In this document: in pieces, positions 1 through 7,988 of the stretch
Numbering within the stretch: the first letter of the stretch is position 1
How the letters are laid out: the number at the start of each line of letters is the position of its first letter
Source: Candidatus Alectryocaccomicrobium excrementavium
GTDB taxonomy: Bacteria; Bacillota; Clostridia; Christensenellales; Aristaeellaceae
Direction: 5' to 3'
Length of the DNA stretch: 42,295 nucleotides
Assembly: GCA_018716755.1 (NCBI GenBank)
Contig: DVJN01000217.1
Location: 1-42,295, forward strand
Program-made: the position numbers and the translations under genes
Notes under the pieces: generated by a model
Told to the model about the DNA's origin: nothing
Seen by the model: the letters and a program-made list of their open reading frames with translations, nothing else
The model's database searches: none

Positions 1-1440
1 GAAATCTACGGCAATTTTTCCGAGCACCTGGGCCGCTGCATCTATGGCGGCGTATACGTGGGCGAAAACTCGCCCATTCCCAACGTGAACGGCATGCGTA
101 CCGACGTGGTGGAGGCGCTGCGCCACATCCGCCTGAGCGTTCTGCGCTGGCCGGGCGGCTGCTTTGCCGATGAATACCACTGGAAGGATGGCGTGGGCCC
201 CAGAACTGCGCGCAAAACCATGGTGAACACCAATTGGGGCGGCGTGACGGAGGACAATTCCTTTGGCACGCATGAATTTTTGGAACTGTGCCGCCAAATT
301 GGCTGCAAGCCCTATATCAACGGCAACCTTGGCAGCGGCACGGTGCAGGAAATGAGCGAATGGGTGGAATACCTGACGAATCCGGGCGTTTCCCCCATGG
401 CGGACTGGCGGCGGCAGAATGGGCGCGAAGAACCATGGGAAATCCCCTATTTCGGCGTGGGGAATGAAAACTGGGGCTGTGGCGGCAATATGACCGCCGC
501 GCATTACGCGAACGAATACCGGCGCTATCAGACGTACATCCACTCGTATGGCGGCGCGCGCGTGCACAAAATCGCCTGCGGCCCGGGCACGAGCATGACG
601 AGGCCCAATTACGATTGGACGGAAACGCTGATGCGCGAGGCCGGGCGCATGATGGATGGGCTTTCCCTGCACTATTACACCACGCCGCAGCGCGCGCCCG
701 GCGCGCGGATCGACGCGACGCGCTTCACGCACGAGGAATATGCGGACACCATCCGGCGGGCCGCGTTTATCGAGTGGCTGCTGGAAACGCATGGCGCGAT
801 CATGGACCGCTACGATCCCGAAAAGCGCGTAGGCCTGATCGTGGACGAGTGGGGCACCTGGTATGACGTGGAGGAGGGCACAAACCCCGGCTTCCTTTAT
901 CAGCAGAATACCATGCGCGACGCGATGGTGGCCGCGCTCTCCCTCAACGCCTTCAACCGGCACGCCGGCCGCGTGCACATGGCGAACATCGCCCAGCTGG
1001 CGAACGTGCTGCAGGCCGTGATCCTCACTGAGGGCGAAAAGATGGTGCTCACGCCCACATACCATGTGTTTGACCTCTATAAGGTGCACCAGAATGCCAG
1101 CCTGGTGCACAGCATGGCCATCGCGCCCAAGATGGAAAACGGCCTGTGCCAGCTTTCGCAGAGCGCTTCCATCGATGCGGAGGGCACAGTGCATGTGACT
1201 GTGGCCAACCTGTCCGATACCGATGGAGCGGAGATTGAGATGTATTTCGACCAATGCGCGTTCCGGTTGCAGGAGGGCTATCTGCTGGCGGGCGACGCGC
1301 ACGCGCACAACACGTTTGAGGCGCCTGAGAGCGTGCGGCCGCAGGACTTCGGCTGCGTAACGGTTCGGGCCGCTGCCGATGGCACTCACGCGAAATTTTC
1401 GCTGCCGCGTTGCTCCGTCGTGCGCTTGAGCTTCGCGTAA
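1..1440 (+). CDS. alpha-L-arabinofuranosidase, GH51 family (5' truncated by window edge)
   Basis: Frame open from base 1: [28 protein letters not shown]...[21 protein letters not shown]...[11 protein letters not shown]...DEWGTWY; acid/base NE and GH51 signature motifs; stop TAA 1438-1440. Confidence 0.93.
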   Translation, partial: EIYGNFSEHLGRCIYGGVYVGENSPIPNVNGMRTDVVEALRHIRLSVLRWPGGCFADEYHWKDGVGPRTARKTMVNTNWGGVTEDNSFGTHEFLELCRQIGCKPYINGNLGSGTVQEMSEWVEYLTNPGVSPMADWRRQNGREEPWEIPYFGVGNENWGCGGNMTAAHYANEYRRYQTYIHSYGGARVHKIACGPGTSMTRPNYDWTETLMREAGRMMDGLSLHYYTTPQRAPGARIDATRFTHEEYADTIRRAAFIEWLLETHGAIMDRYDPEKRVGLIVDEWGTWYDVEEGTNPGFLYQQNTMRDAMVAALSLNAFNRHAGRVHMANIAQLANVLQAVILTEGEKMVLTPTYHVFDLYKVHQNASLVHSMAIAPKMENGLCQLSQSASIDAEGTVHVTVANLSDTDGAEIEMYFDQCAFRLQEGYLLAGDAHAHNTFEAPESVRPQDFGCVTVRAAADGTHAKFSLPRCSVVRLSFA

Positions 1441-1441
1441 C

Positions 1442-1723
1442 ATGGCCGTTTCCAGCGGGGAAATCCTCTGCCGGCGCTGCGCCGCGCAGGAACTGCCGGA
1501 GCCGGAACTGTTGCGCTATCTGGATGAATACGTATCCTCCCTGCCCCAGGCCATGCGCGCCAGCGACGAAACCTATGCCCGCCGGCTGGCTGCCTGCGCC
1601 GTTTGCCAGCACCGCACGCACTATACCTGCACGCTGTGCGGTTGCTATGTGCAGGCCCGCGCGGCCAAGCGCGCTATGGCCTGCCCGCTTCCCGGCACAC
1701 CCCGCTGGGAACGGGAACTGTAA
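1442..1723 (+). CDS. small Cys-rich DUF6171-like protein
   Basis: 93 aa with CRRC...CAVCQH...CTLCGCYVQARAAKRAMACP; starts 1 nt after the GH51 stop. Confidence 0.7.
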   Translation: MAVSSGEILCRRCAAQELPEPELLRYLDEYVSSLPQAMRASDETYARRLAACAVCQHRTHYTCTLCGCYVQARAAKRAMACPLPGTPRWEREL

Positions 1724-1745
1724 TCCTGGAAAAGCCCCTTGCGCT

Positions 1746-3089
1746 TTATTCGAAAACCGCGATGGAGAGCATGTTCACGCTGTCCCGCGCAGAGCGGATG
1801 CGCACGCGCAAGGCGCCGGTTTGCGCGGAAACGGGGCAGATGCGCTTGTGCCCGATGGTCGATCCGTGATAGATGGCCCGCCACTGCCCATATTCATCCT
1901 GCGCTTCCAGGGAAAACGCCTCCACGCGCTGGCCCTGGCGGATGTCCTCCTGCAGCACGACATGGCGGATGGCGGCCTTTTCCGGCAGGGAGAGGATATA
2001 GTCCCAGCCGGATGGTTCCACGCGCGCCTCCAGCGGATGGGAGAACGACGCCCGCAGCCAGTCGCCCAATTCCCTGAGGCGGGCCACATCGCGCGGGTCG
2101 AGAAGGCCGTCCTTCGTGGGCGGGACGTTCAGGTGTAAGCAGGCGTTGCCGCCCACGCTGGTGATATAGGTGCGCTTGAGCCGGTCGAGCGAATGCGGCT
2201 CCTCCTCCGGGTGATAGAACCAGCCGGGCCGGATGGACATATCCACTTCCGCCGGGCAGAAGCACAGGCCGCCCGAGAGCATGATGTTCGACAGCGCGCC
2301 CAGATCGGGCATGGTGTTGTAGATGCCGTCGAGTGGGATGCAGCCGTGCAGGGGGGCAGGGCCGGTCTGCACTTCAGCCATATGGGTCAGTTCGCGGGGC
2401 ATGACGGCCCACTCGGCAAAGCGCGCTGTGCCGCTTTCGTTGCCGATCCAGCGCACGTCCGGCCCGTGGTCGTTGAAGATCACCGCGCCGGGCTGGTACT
2501 TGCGCACCAGTTCGACATAGCCGGGGAAATCGTATTCCTGCTTTCTGCCATTCGGGCCTTCGCCGCATGCGCCATCAAACCACACGATGAATACGTCGCC
2601 GTATTCGGTGAGCAGCTCGGTGAGCTGGGCCTTGTAATAGTCGTTGTAGGCCGGAGTGCCGTAGAGCGCGCAGTTGCGGTCCCAGGGCGAAAGGTAAAAG
2701 CCGAATTTCAGCCCCGCGCGGCGGCACGCATTGGCCACCTCGCGCACCACATCGCCCTTGCCGCCCTGCCAGGGGCTGTTTTTTACGCTATGCTCCGTGT
2801 ATTTGGAGGGCCACAGGCAGAACCCATCGTGGTGCTTGGCGGTGATCACCATGCCGCGCGCGCCCGCGGCCTTCACGGCCTCGGCCCACTGATCGCAATC
2901 CAGGCGCTCGGGGTTGAAAAGGGCGGGCGATTCCGTTCCCTCGCCCCATTCGCGGCCGGTGAAGGTGTTCATGCCAAAGTGGAAAAACGCGTAAAATTCC
3001 GTGTCAAACCACGCCATTTGCCGCTCGCTGGGGATGACGCTCGCGGCCGAACGCAAAAATGCCTGCATGGACGATCCTCTCCTTTGCAA
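1746..3089 (-). CDS. alpha-L-fucosidase, GH29 family
   Basis: 447 aa; MAWFDTEFYAFFHFGMNTFTGREWGEG...GMVITAKHHDGFCLWPSKYTEHSVKNSPW...VFIVWFDGACGEG. Confidence 0.92.
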   Translation of the reverse strand: MQRRGSSMQAFLRSAASVIPSERQMAWFDTEFYAFFHFGMNTFTGREWGEGTESPALFNPERLDCDQWAEAVKAAGARGMVITAKHHDGFCLWPSKYTEHSVKNSPWQGGKGDVVREVANACRRAGLKFGFYLSPWDRNCALYGTPAYNDYYKAQLTELLTEYGDVFIVWFDGACGEGPNGRKQEYDFPGYVELVRKYQPGAVIFNDHGPDVRWIGNESGTARFAEWAVMPRELTHMAEVQTGPAPLHGCIPLDGIYNTMPDLGALSNIMLSGGLCFCPAEVDMSIRPGWFYHPEEEPHSLDRLKRTYITSVGGNACLHLNVPPTKDGLLDPRDVARLRELGDWLRASFSHPLEARVEPSGWDYILSLPEKAAIRHVVLQEDIRQGQRVEAFSLEAQDEYGQWRAIYHGSTIGHKRICPVSAQTGALRVRIRSARDSVNMLSIAVFE

Positions 3090-3103
3090 TATAGGATAAG
3101 AAT

Positions 3104-3132
3104 AGTATACAGAAAAATCACGGTTTTGGCAA
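3104..3132 (-). promoter_or_regulatory. sigma-A-type promoter for GH29 gene
   Basis: TTGCCA (3132-3127), 17 bp spacer, TATACT (3109-3104) on minus strand. Confidence 0.7.
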
Positions 3133-3152
3133 CCCGAATTTTCCCAAAGGGA

Positions 3153-3181
3153 TTTACTTTTTTTCGCGATTGCGGTATCAT
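3153..3181 (+). promoter_or_regulatory. sigma-A-type promoter for class IV aminotransferase gene
   Basis: TTTACT, 17 bp, TATCAT; divergent from the GH29 promoter. Confidence 0.5.
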
Positions 3182-3204
3182 ACAGTGGTAAGGGGGTGTT
3201 GCTG

Positions 3205-4047
3205 ATGGAAACACTTGGCTATTACAATGGGAAGATCGGAGAAATCCAGGATATTTTCGTGCCCATGGACGATCGCGCCTGCTATTTCGGCGATGGAATT
3301 TACGACGCTACGAACACGCGCAACCATGTTCCATTTTTGCTGGAGGATCATGTGGACCGCTTTTACCGCAGCGCGGCGCGCGTGAATATGGAGTGCGAGC
3401 TGAAAAAGCCGGAATTGATGGAGCTTTTGCGCGATTGCGCGCGGCGGGTGGATTCGCCCGATACGCAGGTTTATTGGCAGCTTTCGCGCGGCACGGCTCC
3501 GCGCAACCACGCGTTCCCGAAAAACGCGAAAACCAATCTGTGGATCACCGTGCGGCATAAGCCGTTTGTGCCCATGCGCGCGCGTTACGCGCTGATTACG
3601 CATGAGGATACGCGCTATTTCCATTGCGATATTAAAACGATCAACCTGCTTCCCTCGGTGATGTATTCGCAGCGCGCTGCCCAGGCGGGGGCGCAGGAGT
3701 GCGTGCTGCACCGCAACGGCCGCGTGACCGAATGCGCGCATTCAAATGTGCATATCCTCAAAAATGGCGCGCTGATCACCGCTCCGCTGGACAATTTGAT
3801 CCTGGCGGGGATCACGCGCAAGCTGCTTTTGCAAAAGGCGCGCGAGCTGGGCATTCCGGTGGAGGAGCGGCCTTACACCATCGAAGAATTGCGCGGCGCG
3901 GATGAAATCCTTTTCACTGCGGCGAGCGCGCTGTGCTGCGTTGCCAACCGGCTGGATGGCGCGCCGGTGGGCGGCCGCGCGGGTGAATTGGTGGAGAAGC
4001 TGCAAAGCGCGATCGAAGCGGAACTGATCCGGCAGACGGATCGATGA
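3205..4047 (+). CDS. class IV aminotransferase, D-amino acid transaminase-like
   Basis: METLGYYNGKIGEIQDIFVPMDDRACYFGDGIYDATNTRNHVPFLLEDHVDRFYRSA...DIKTINLLPSVMYSQRAAQAGAQE (PLP Lys region). ORF opens at 3196; ATG 3205 is the more likely start. Confidence 0.87.
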   Translation: METLGYYNGKIGEIQDIFVPMDDRACYFGDGIYDATNTRNHVPFLLEDHVDRFYRSAARVNMECELKKPELMELLRDCARRVDSPDTQVYWQLSRGTAPRNHAFPKNAKTNLWITVRHKPFVPMRARYALITHEDTRYFHCDIKTINLLPSVMYSQRAAQAGAQECVLHRNGRVTECAHSNVHILKNGALITAPLDNLILAGITRKLLLQKARELGIPVEERPYTIEELRGADEILFTAASALCCVANRLDGAPVGGRAGELVEKLQSAIEAELIRQTDR

Positions 4048-4054
4048 GGAGGAT

Positions 4055-4684
4055 ATGGCCATGCGAGTTTTGCTTGTGAACGGCAGCCCCCGGGAGGCGG
4101 GCTGCACCTATACCGCATTGATGGAAGTGGCCGGCGCGCTGGAACGCTCGGGCGTGGAATGGGAAATGTTCCAGGCGGGCGCGCAGCCCATTCGCGGCTG
4201 CACCGGCTGCGGCCGCTGCCGGCAAACGGGGGGCAAGTGCGTCTTTTCCGACCGCGTGAACGATTTGATCGACCGCGCGCGGGAGGCGGACGGCTTTGTA
4301 TTCGGTACGCCGGTGCATTATGCGGCGGCTTCGGGCGCGATCACCTCGCTGCTCGACCGGGCGTTTTATGCAAACAGCGCGGCGTTTTGCGGCAAGCCGG
4401 CCGGCGTTATCGCTTCCTGCCGGCGCGCGGGCTCCACGGCGGCGCTGGAACAATTGATGAAGTACCCCACCATTTCGCAGATGCCAGTGGTGTCCTCGCA
4501 GTACTGGCCCATGGTGCATGGCAATTCACCCGAGGAAGTGCGCAGGGATCTCGAGGGCATGCAGACCATGCGCGTGCTGGGGTATAATATGGCCTGGCTG
4601 CTCCAGTGCATCGCGGCTGGGCGCGCCGCGGGCGTGCCGGAGCCGGTGCGGGAAGCGCGGGAATGGACAAATTTCATTCGCTGA
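4055..4684 (+). CDS. NADPH-dependent FMN reductase / flavodoxin-fold protein
   Basis: 209 aa; MRVLLVNGSPREAGCTYTAL...GCTGCGRC...DGFVFGTPVHYAAASGAITSLLDRAF. Confidence 0.88.
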   Translation: MAMRVLLVNGSPREAGCTYTALMEVAGALERSGVEWEMFQAGAQPIRGCTGCGRCRQTGGKCVFSDRVNDLIDRAREADGFVFGTPVHYAAASGAITSLLDRAFYANSAAFCGKPAGVIASCRRAGSTAALEQLMKYPTISQMPVVSSQYWPMVHGNSPEEVRRDLEGMQTMRVLGYNMAWLLQCIAAGRAAGVPEPVREAREWTNFIR

Positions 4685-5829
4685 CCGCCCGCCGCGCGGG
4701 GGCGCTCGCCGTGGCGCTCCTCGCGTGGATGGCTGTGCTGGCGCTGTTGAGCCGCCTGTGCGGATACGATCCCTTTGGCACATCGGCCTATAACACCTAC
4801 ACCCTGCAGGCGCTTGCCTGGCGGGAAGGCCGCACCTGGCTTTCGCAGGACTATCCGCATTTGGAACTGGCGATTTTTGGCGGGCGCTATTATGTGAGCT
4901 TTCCGCCCGTGCCGTCGGTTCCCCTGTTTTTGCTTTCGTTCTTCTGCGGGGTGAACACGCCGGATGGCCTGCTCGTAAAGCTATATGCGCTGGGCGCATT
5001 TTCCGGTATTTACTGGTGGGCTTCGCGCCGGGGCCGCATTGGCCCGGCGCTGTTCTGGGCGTCGGCGTTTGTGTTCGCCTCGTCTCTGCTGCCGCTCATG
5101 TTGATTGGCGCGGTGTGGTATCAGGCGCAGCTGCTGGCGTTTTTGTGCACGGTGCTGGCCGTGTTGTTCGCCGAACGGAAAAGGCCCACGCCCAGCCTGA
5201 TTTTATATGCGCTGGCCGTGGGCTGCCGCCCCTTCAATGCGGTGGCGGGGCTGGCCGTGGCGGCGCTGCTGTGGCACCGCCGCGTGCCCTGGAAAAAGTG
5301 GATCCCCGGCGTGTGCGCGGGATTGGCCATTGGGCTGTGCTATGGGCTGTACAATTTGGCGCGGTTTGGCTCGTTTTTTGAATTTGGGCACAACTATCTG
5401 CCGGAATTCACGCGATCGGAGCACGGGCAGTTTTCCCTGGCCTATTTTTGGGACAATGCAAAGCTCGTGTTCACTGGCATGCCGTTTGTCAATGGGCAGT
5501 TTGCGCAATTTGGATTCAACCTGTTTTTGGCCAATCCCATCTTCCTTTTGCTGGCGGTGTGGGTGGTGGCGGACATCGTCCGCCGCCGGGTCCGTCCTGC
5601 GCAGGTGGCGGCGCTGGTGGCTATGGCGGCGCAGCTGTTTTTGCTGATGCTGCACAAGTCATTTGGCGGGTTCCAGTTTGGCCTGCGGTACACGGCGGAT
5701 CTGATCCCCTGCGCGCTGGCGTATTTTGTGCTGTCCGGCCGCCACAGGCGCGTGCGCTGGGGCGAGGCGGCGTTGATGGCCGCCGCGCTGGCATTTTTTG
5801 CCATAGGCGCGCTTTGCGTGCATATTTAG
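4663..5829 (+). CDS. multi-pass membrane protein, GT39/PMT-like glycosyltransferase family (tentative)
   Basis: MDKFHSLTARRAGALAVALLAWMAVLALLSR... many hydrophobic helices, YNTYTLQALAWREGRTWLSQDYPHLELAIFGGRYYVSFPP; start overlaps the upstream CDS by 22 nt in another frame. Confidence 0.65.
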   Translation: MDKFHSLTARRAGALAVALLAWMAVLALLSRLCGYDPFGTSAYNTYTLQALAWREGRTWLSQDYPHLELAIFGGRYYVSFPPVPSVPLFLLSFFCGVNTPDGLLVKLYALGAFSGIYWWASRRGRIGPALFWASAFVFASSLLPLMLIGAVWYQAQLLAFLCTVLAVLFAERKRPTPSLILYALAVGCRPFNAVAGLAVAALLWHRRVPWKKWIPGVCAGLAIGLCYGLYNLARFGSFFEFGHNYLPEFTRSEHGQFSLAYFWDNAKLVFTGMPFVNGQFAQFGFNLFLANPIFLLLAVWVVADIVRRRVRPAQVAALVAMAAQLFLLMLHKSFGGFQFGLRYTADLIPCALAYFVLSGRHRRVRWGEAALMAAALAFFAIGALCVHI

Positions 5830-5892
5830 CGCCCCGGGCGGGAACGCTACGTTTTGCGGAAACGCAAATTTTGCTCGGGAGGCTGAAACGAT

Positions 5893-6057
5893 ATGAAACC
5901 CAATACGGACATTCGTTGCCGCGTGGAAAGCTGCCGCTTTCATTGCCAGGGCCAGGATTTCTGCTCGCTGAATTCCATCCAGGTGGAGCCGTGCAACGGC
6001 TGCGGCAGCGGCAACCCTTCGGATGAAAGCTGCTGCGGAAGCTATAAGACAAAGTAA
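5893..6057 (+). CDS. DUF1540-like Cys-rich small protein (54 aa)
   Basis: MKPNTDIRCRVESCRFHCQGQDFCSLNSIQVEPCNGCGSGNPSDESCCGSYKTK*; RBS GGGAGG upstream; absent from the ORF track because <60 aa. Confidence 0.75.
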   Translation: MKPNTDIRCRVESCRFHCQGQDFCSLNSIQVEPCNGCGSGNPSDESCCGSYKTK

Positions 6058-6076
6058 CAACTTCTTCGGATCCCCA

Positions 6077-6112
6077 AGGCGACGCGTTTCCATGCGAAAC
6101 GCGCCGCTTTTG
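6077..6112 (+). terminator. putative intrinsic terminator after DUF1540 gene
   Basis: Inverted repeat CGCGTTTC-CATGC-GAAACGCG followed by a short T run (CCGCTTTT). Confidence 0.5.
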
Positions 6113-6172
6113 CGCATGGGGAGGGAATTTTTCTTTCCGCGCCCGCGTACAATGGGGCGGGAGCGTGATGGT

Positions 6173-7099
6173 ATGACGGGAATCGACAGGAGCTTTTACC
6201 AGATGGCGCGGGAAATTCAGAGCCTGGATGAGAAAGAGCTGTATCACCGGATGCGCCGGAGTTTTGAGGCCGTGCCCGCGGAAACGCAAAAGAGCTGCGC
6301 GGATTTCTTCAACCAGTTTTTGTATTGGGGCAGGCTCGATCCGGCCAACGGAATTTTTGAAGAGATCGAATGGAAACAGAAGGCGCTCACCGGCCACATG
6401 GAGGATTTTATCTGGGTATATGAGCGCCTGGGCGATTATCGCTCGAAAAAGACGCTCTATGCCATTTTGAACAACTGGTATTGCTATGATTTCGCCACCC
6501 CGGCGCAGGCGCGGGAAATCCTGTTTGAAAGCTATTTCGATCTGGATCTCGTTTCCTGCACCGGCGAGGAAGTGGTGGTGGATCTGGGCGCGTATACGGG
6601 CGATACGGCGCTGTCCTACCTGCGCAATTATGGGGAGGATGGCTATAAAAGGATGTATTGCTATGAAATCACGCCCAGCACGTTTGAAATTCTCACCCGC
6701 AATCTTGCGCCCTACCGAAACATCGATTGCCGCCTCAAGGGCGTGGGGGACGCGGAAGGCACTTTATACGTGCGGGATCACCAGACTTCCGCCTCCGGCA
6801 ACGCGCTGGACGCACAGGGCGGCGAGGCGGTCGCCGTCACCACGCTGGACGCGGATATCCGCGAGCCGGTCACGCTCATCAAGGCGGATATCGAGGGCTA
6901 TGAACAGAAGGCGCTGCTCGGCGCGCGGGGCCACATTGTAAGGGAGCATCCCAAACTGCTCTTTTCGGTGTACCACAACAACGAGGATTTGTGGAAAATT
7001 CCGCGCATGATCCACGAAATGTCCCCGGACTACAAATTCTATCTGCGTTTTGATGGCTCGCCCATCTACCCCACCGAAATCACGCTCTTTGCGCTGTGA
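6173..7099 (+). CDS. FkbM-family methyltransferase
   Basis: EEVVVDLGAYTGDTALSYLRNYG...CYEITPSTFEILTRNL...VTLIKADIEGYEQKALLGARGHIVREHPKLLFSVYH. ORF opens at 6023; ATG 6173 preferred. Confidence 0.85.
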   Translation: MTGIDRSFYQMAREIQSLDEKELYHRMRRSFEAVPAETQKSCADFFNQFLYWGRLDPANGIFEEIEWKQKALTGHMEDFIWVYERLGDYRSKKTLYAILNNWYCYDFATPAQAREILFESYFDLDLVSCTGEEVVVDLGAYTGDTALSYLRNYGEDGYKRMYCYEITPSTFEILTRNLAPYRNIDCRLKGVGDAEGTLYVRDHQTSASGNALDAQGGEAVAVTTLDADIREPVTLIKADIEGYEQKALLGARGHIVREHPKLLFSVYHNNEDLWKIPRMIHEMSPDYKFYLRFDGSPIYPTEITLFAL

Positions 7100-7100
7100 A

Positions 7101-7148
7101 ATGCGGCTCTCCACCGGAAACATTTTCCGCGGAGAGCCGCATGTTTTA
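7101..7148. terminator. bidirectional terminator between convergent fkbM-like gene and GRE activase gene
   Basis: 12-bp perfect inverted repeat ATGCGGCTCTCC (7101-7112) / GGAGAGCCGCAT (7131-7142) then GTTTTAT. Confidence 0.8.
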
Positions 7149-7988
7149 TAGCGTGCGCACTTCGATGCCGCGCTTTTGGTAGGGCGCTTCGTGGATCTCC
7201 ACGGGCCGGGCAGGGTCAAAAGTGGGCGCGTAGGGCTTTGCCACCATCTCATATTTGGCTGCCGCCGTAAAGTGATAGGGGAGCAGCTCCACGCGCAGAA
7301 GGTTTTTCGCCCCTTCGAGCAGGGCGGCGGTCTGCTCGGCCGTGCCCATTGCGTCGTTCACGCCGGGAATCAGCGGTACGCGCGCGATGAAAGGCTTTTC
7401 GTGCGCCTTGAGATAGGCCAGATGGCGCAGGATGGGCGCGTTGTCCACGCCCGTGTGGCGGCGGTGCGCGGCCGGGTCGGGGTGCTTAATATCGATCATC
7501 ACCAGATCCATGGACGCGCGCATGCGGGCAAAATCCTCATCCGCGCAATAGCCGCTGGTTTCGATGGCGGTGTGCAGGCCGTCCAGCAGGGGGATCACCG
7601 CCTCGACAAAGGGCCACTGCATCATGGGCTCTCCGCCGGAAAAGGTCACGCCGCCTTCTGCCGCCAGAAACGTGCTGGCGCGCCGGAGCCGCCCGGCCAG
7701 CGCTTCCGCCTCCATGCGCTGCCCTGCGATGCGGCGCAGTCCGCCGGGGCAGACGGGCAGGCAGCGCCCGCATACCACACAGCCATCCGGGTGCCCGCAC
7801 ACAGCCCTGCACGCGCCGCAGTGCGTGCAGACGGCCGCGCTCACCATGATCTGCGGCTGGGGCGACAGGCCTTCGGGGTTGTGGCACCAGCTGCACCGCA
7901 GCGGGCACCCCTTCAGGAACACCGTGGTACGGATGCCGGGCCCGTCGTGCAGGGCGAACTCCTTGATGTCAAAAACGACGCCCGTCAT
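7146..7988 (-). CDS. glycyl-radical enzyme activating protein (radical SAM, two-cluster ferredoxin insert)
   Basis: GVVFDIKEFALHDGPGIRTTVFLKGCPLRCSWCHNPEG; CTHCGACRAVC...CVVCGRCLPVCPGG; VTFSGGEP. Start ATG 7988 overlaps the GRE stop (ATGA). Confidence 0.95.
   Translation of the reverse strand: MTGVVFDIKEFALHDGPGIRTTVFLKGCPLRCSWCHNPEGLSPQPQIMVSAAVCTHCGACRAVCGHPDGCVVCGRCLPVCPGGLRRIAGQRMEAEALAGRLRRASTFLAAEGGVTFSGGEPMMQWPFVEAVIPLLDGLHTAIETSGYCADEDFARMRASMDLVMIDIKHPDPAAHRRHTGVDNAPILRHLAYLKAHEKPFIARVPLIPGVNDAMGTAEQTAALLEGAKNLLRVELLPYHFTAAAKYEMVAKPYAPTFDPARPVEIHEAPYQKRGIEVRTL

Noticed and set aside
5853-5872. TTTGCG-GAAA-CGCAAA-TTTT hairpin upstream of the DUF1540 gene as a terminator
   Set aside because: Short 6-bp stem with a weak T-run; too weak to call confidently
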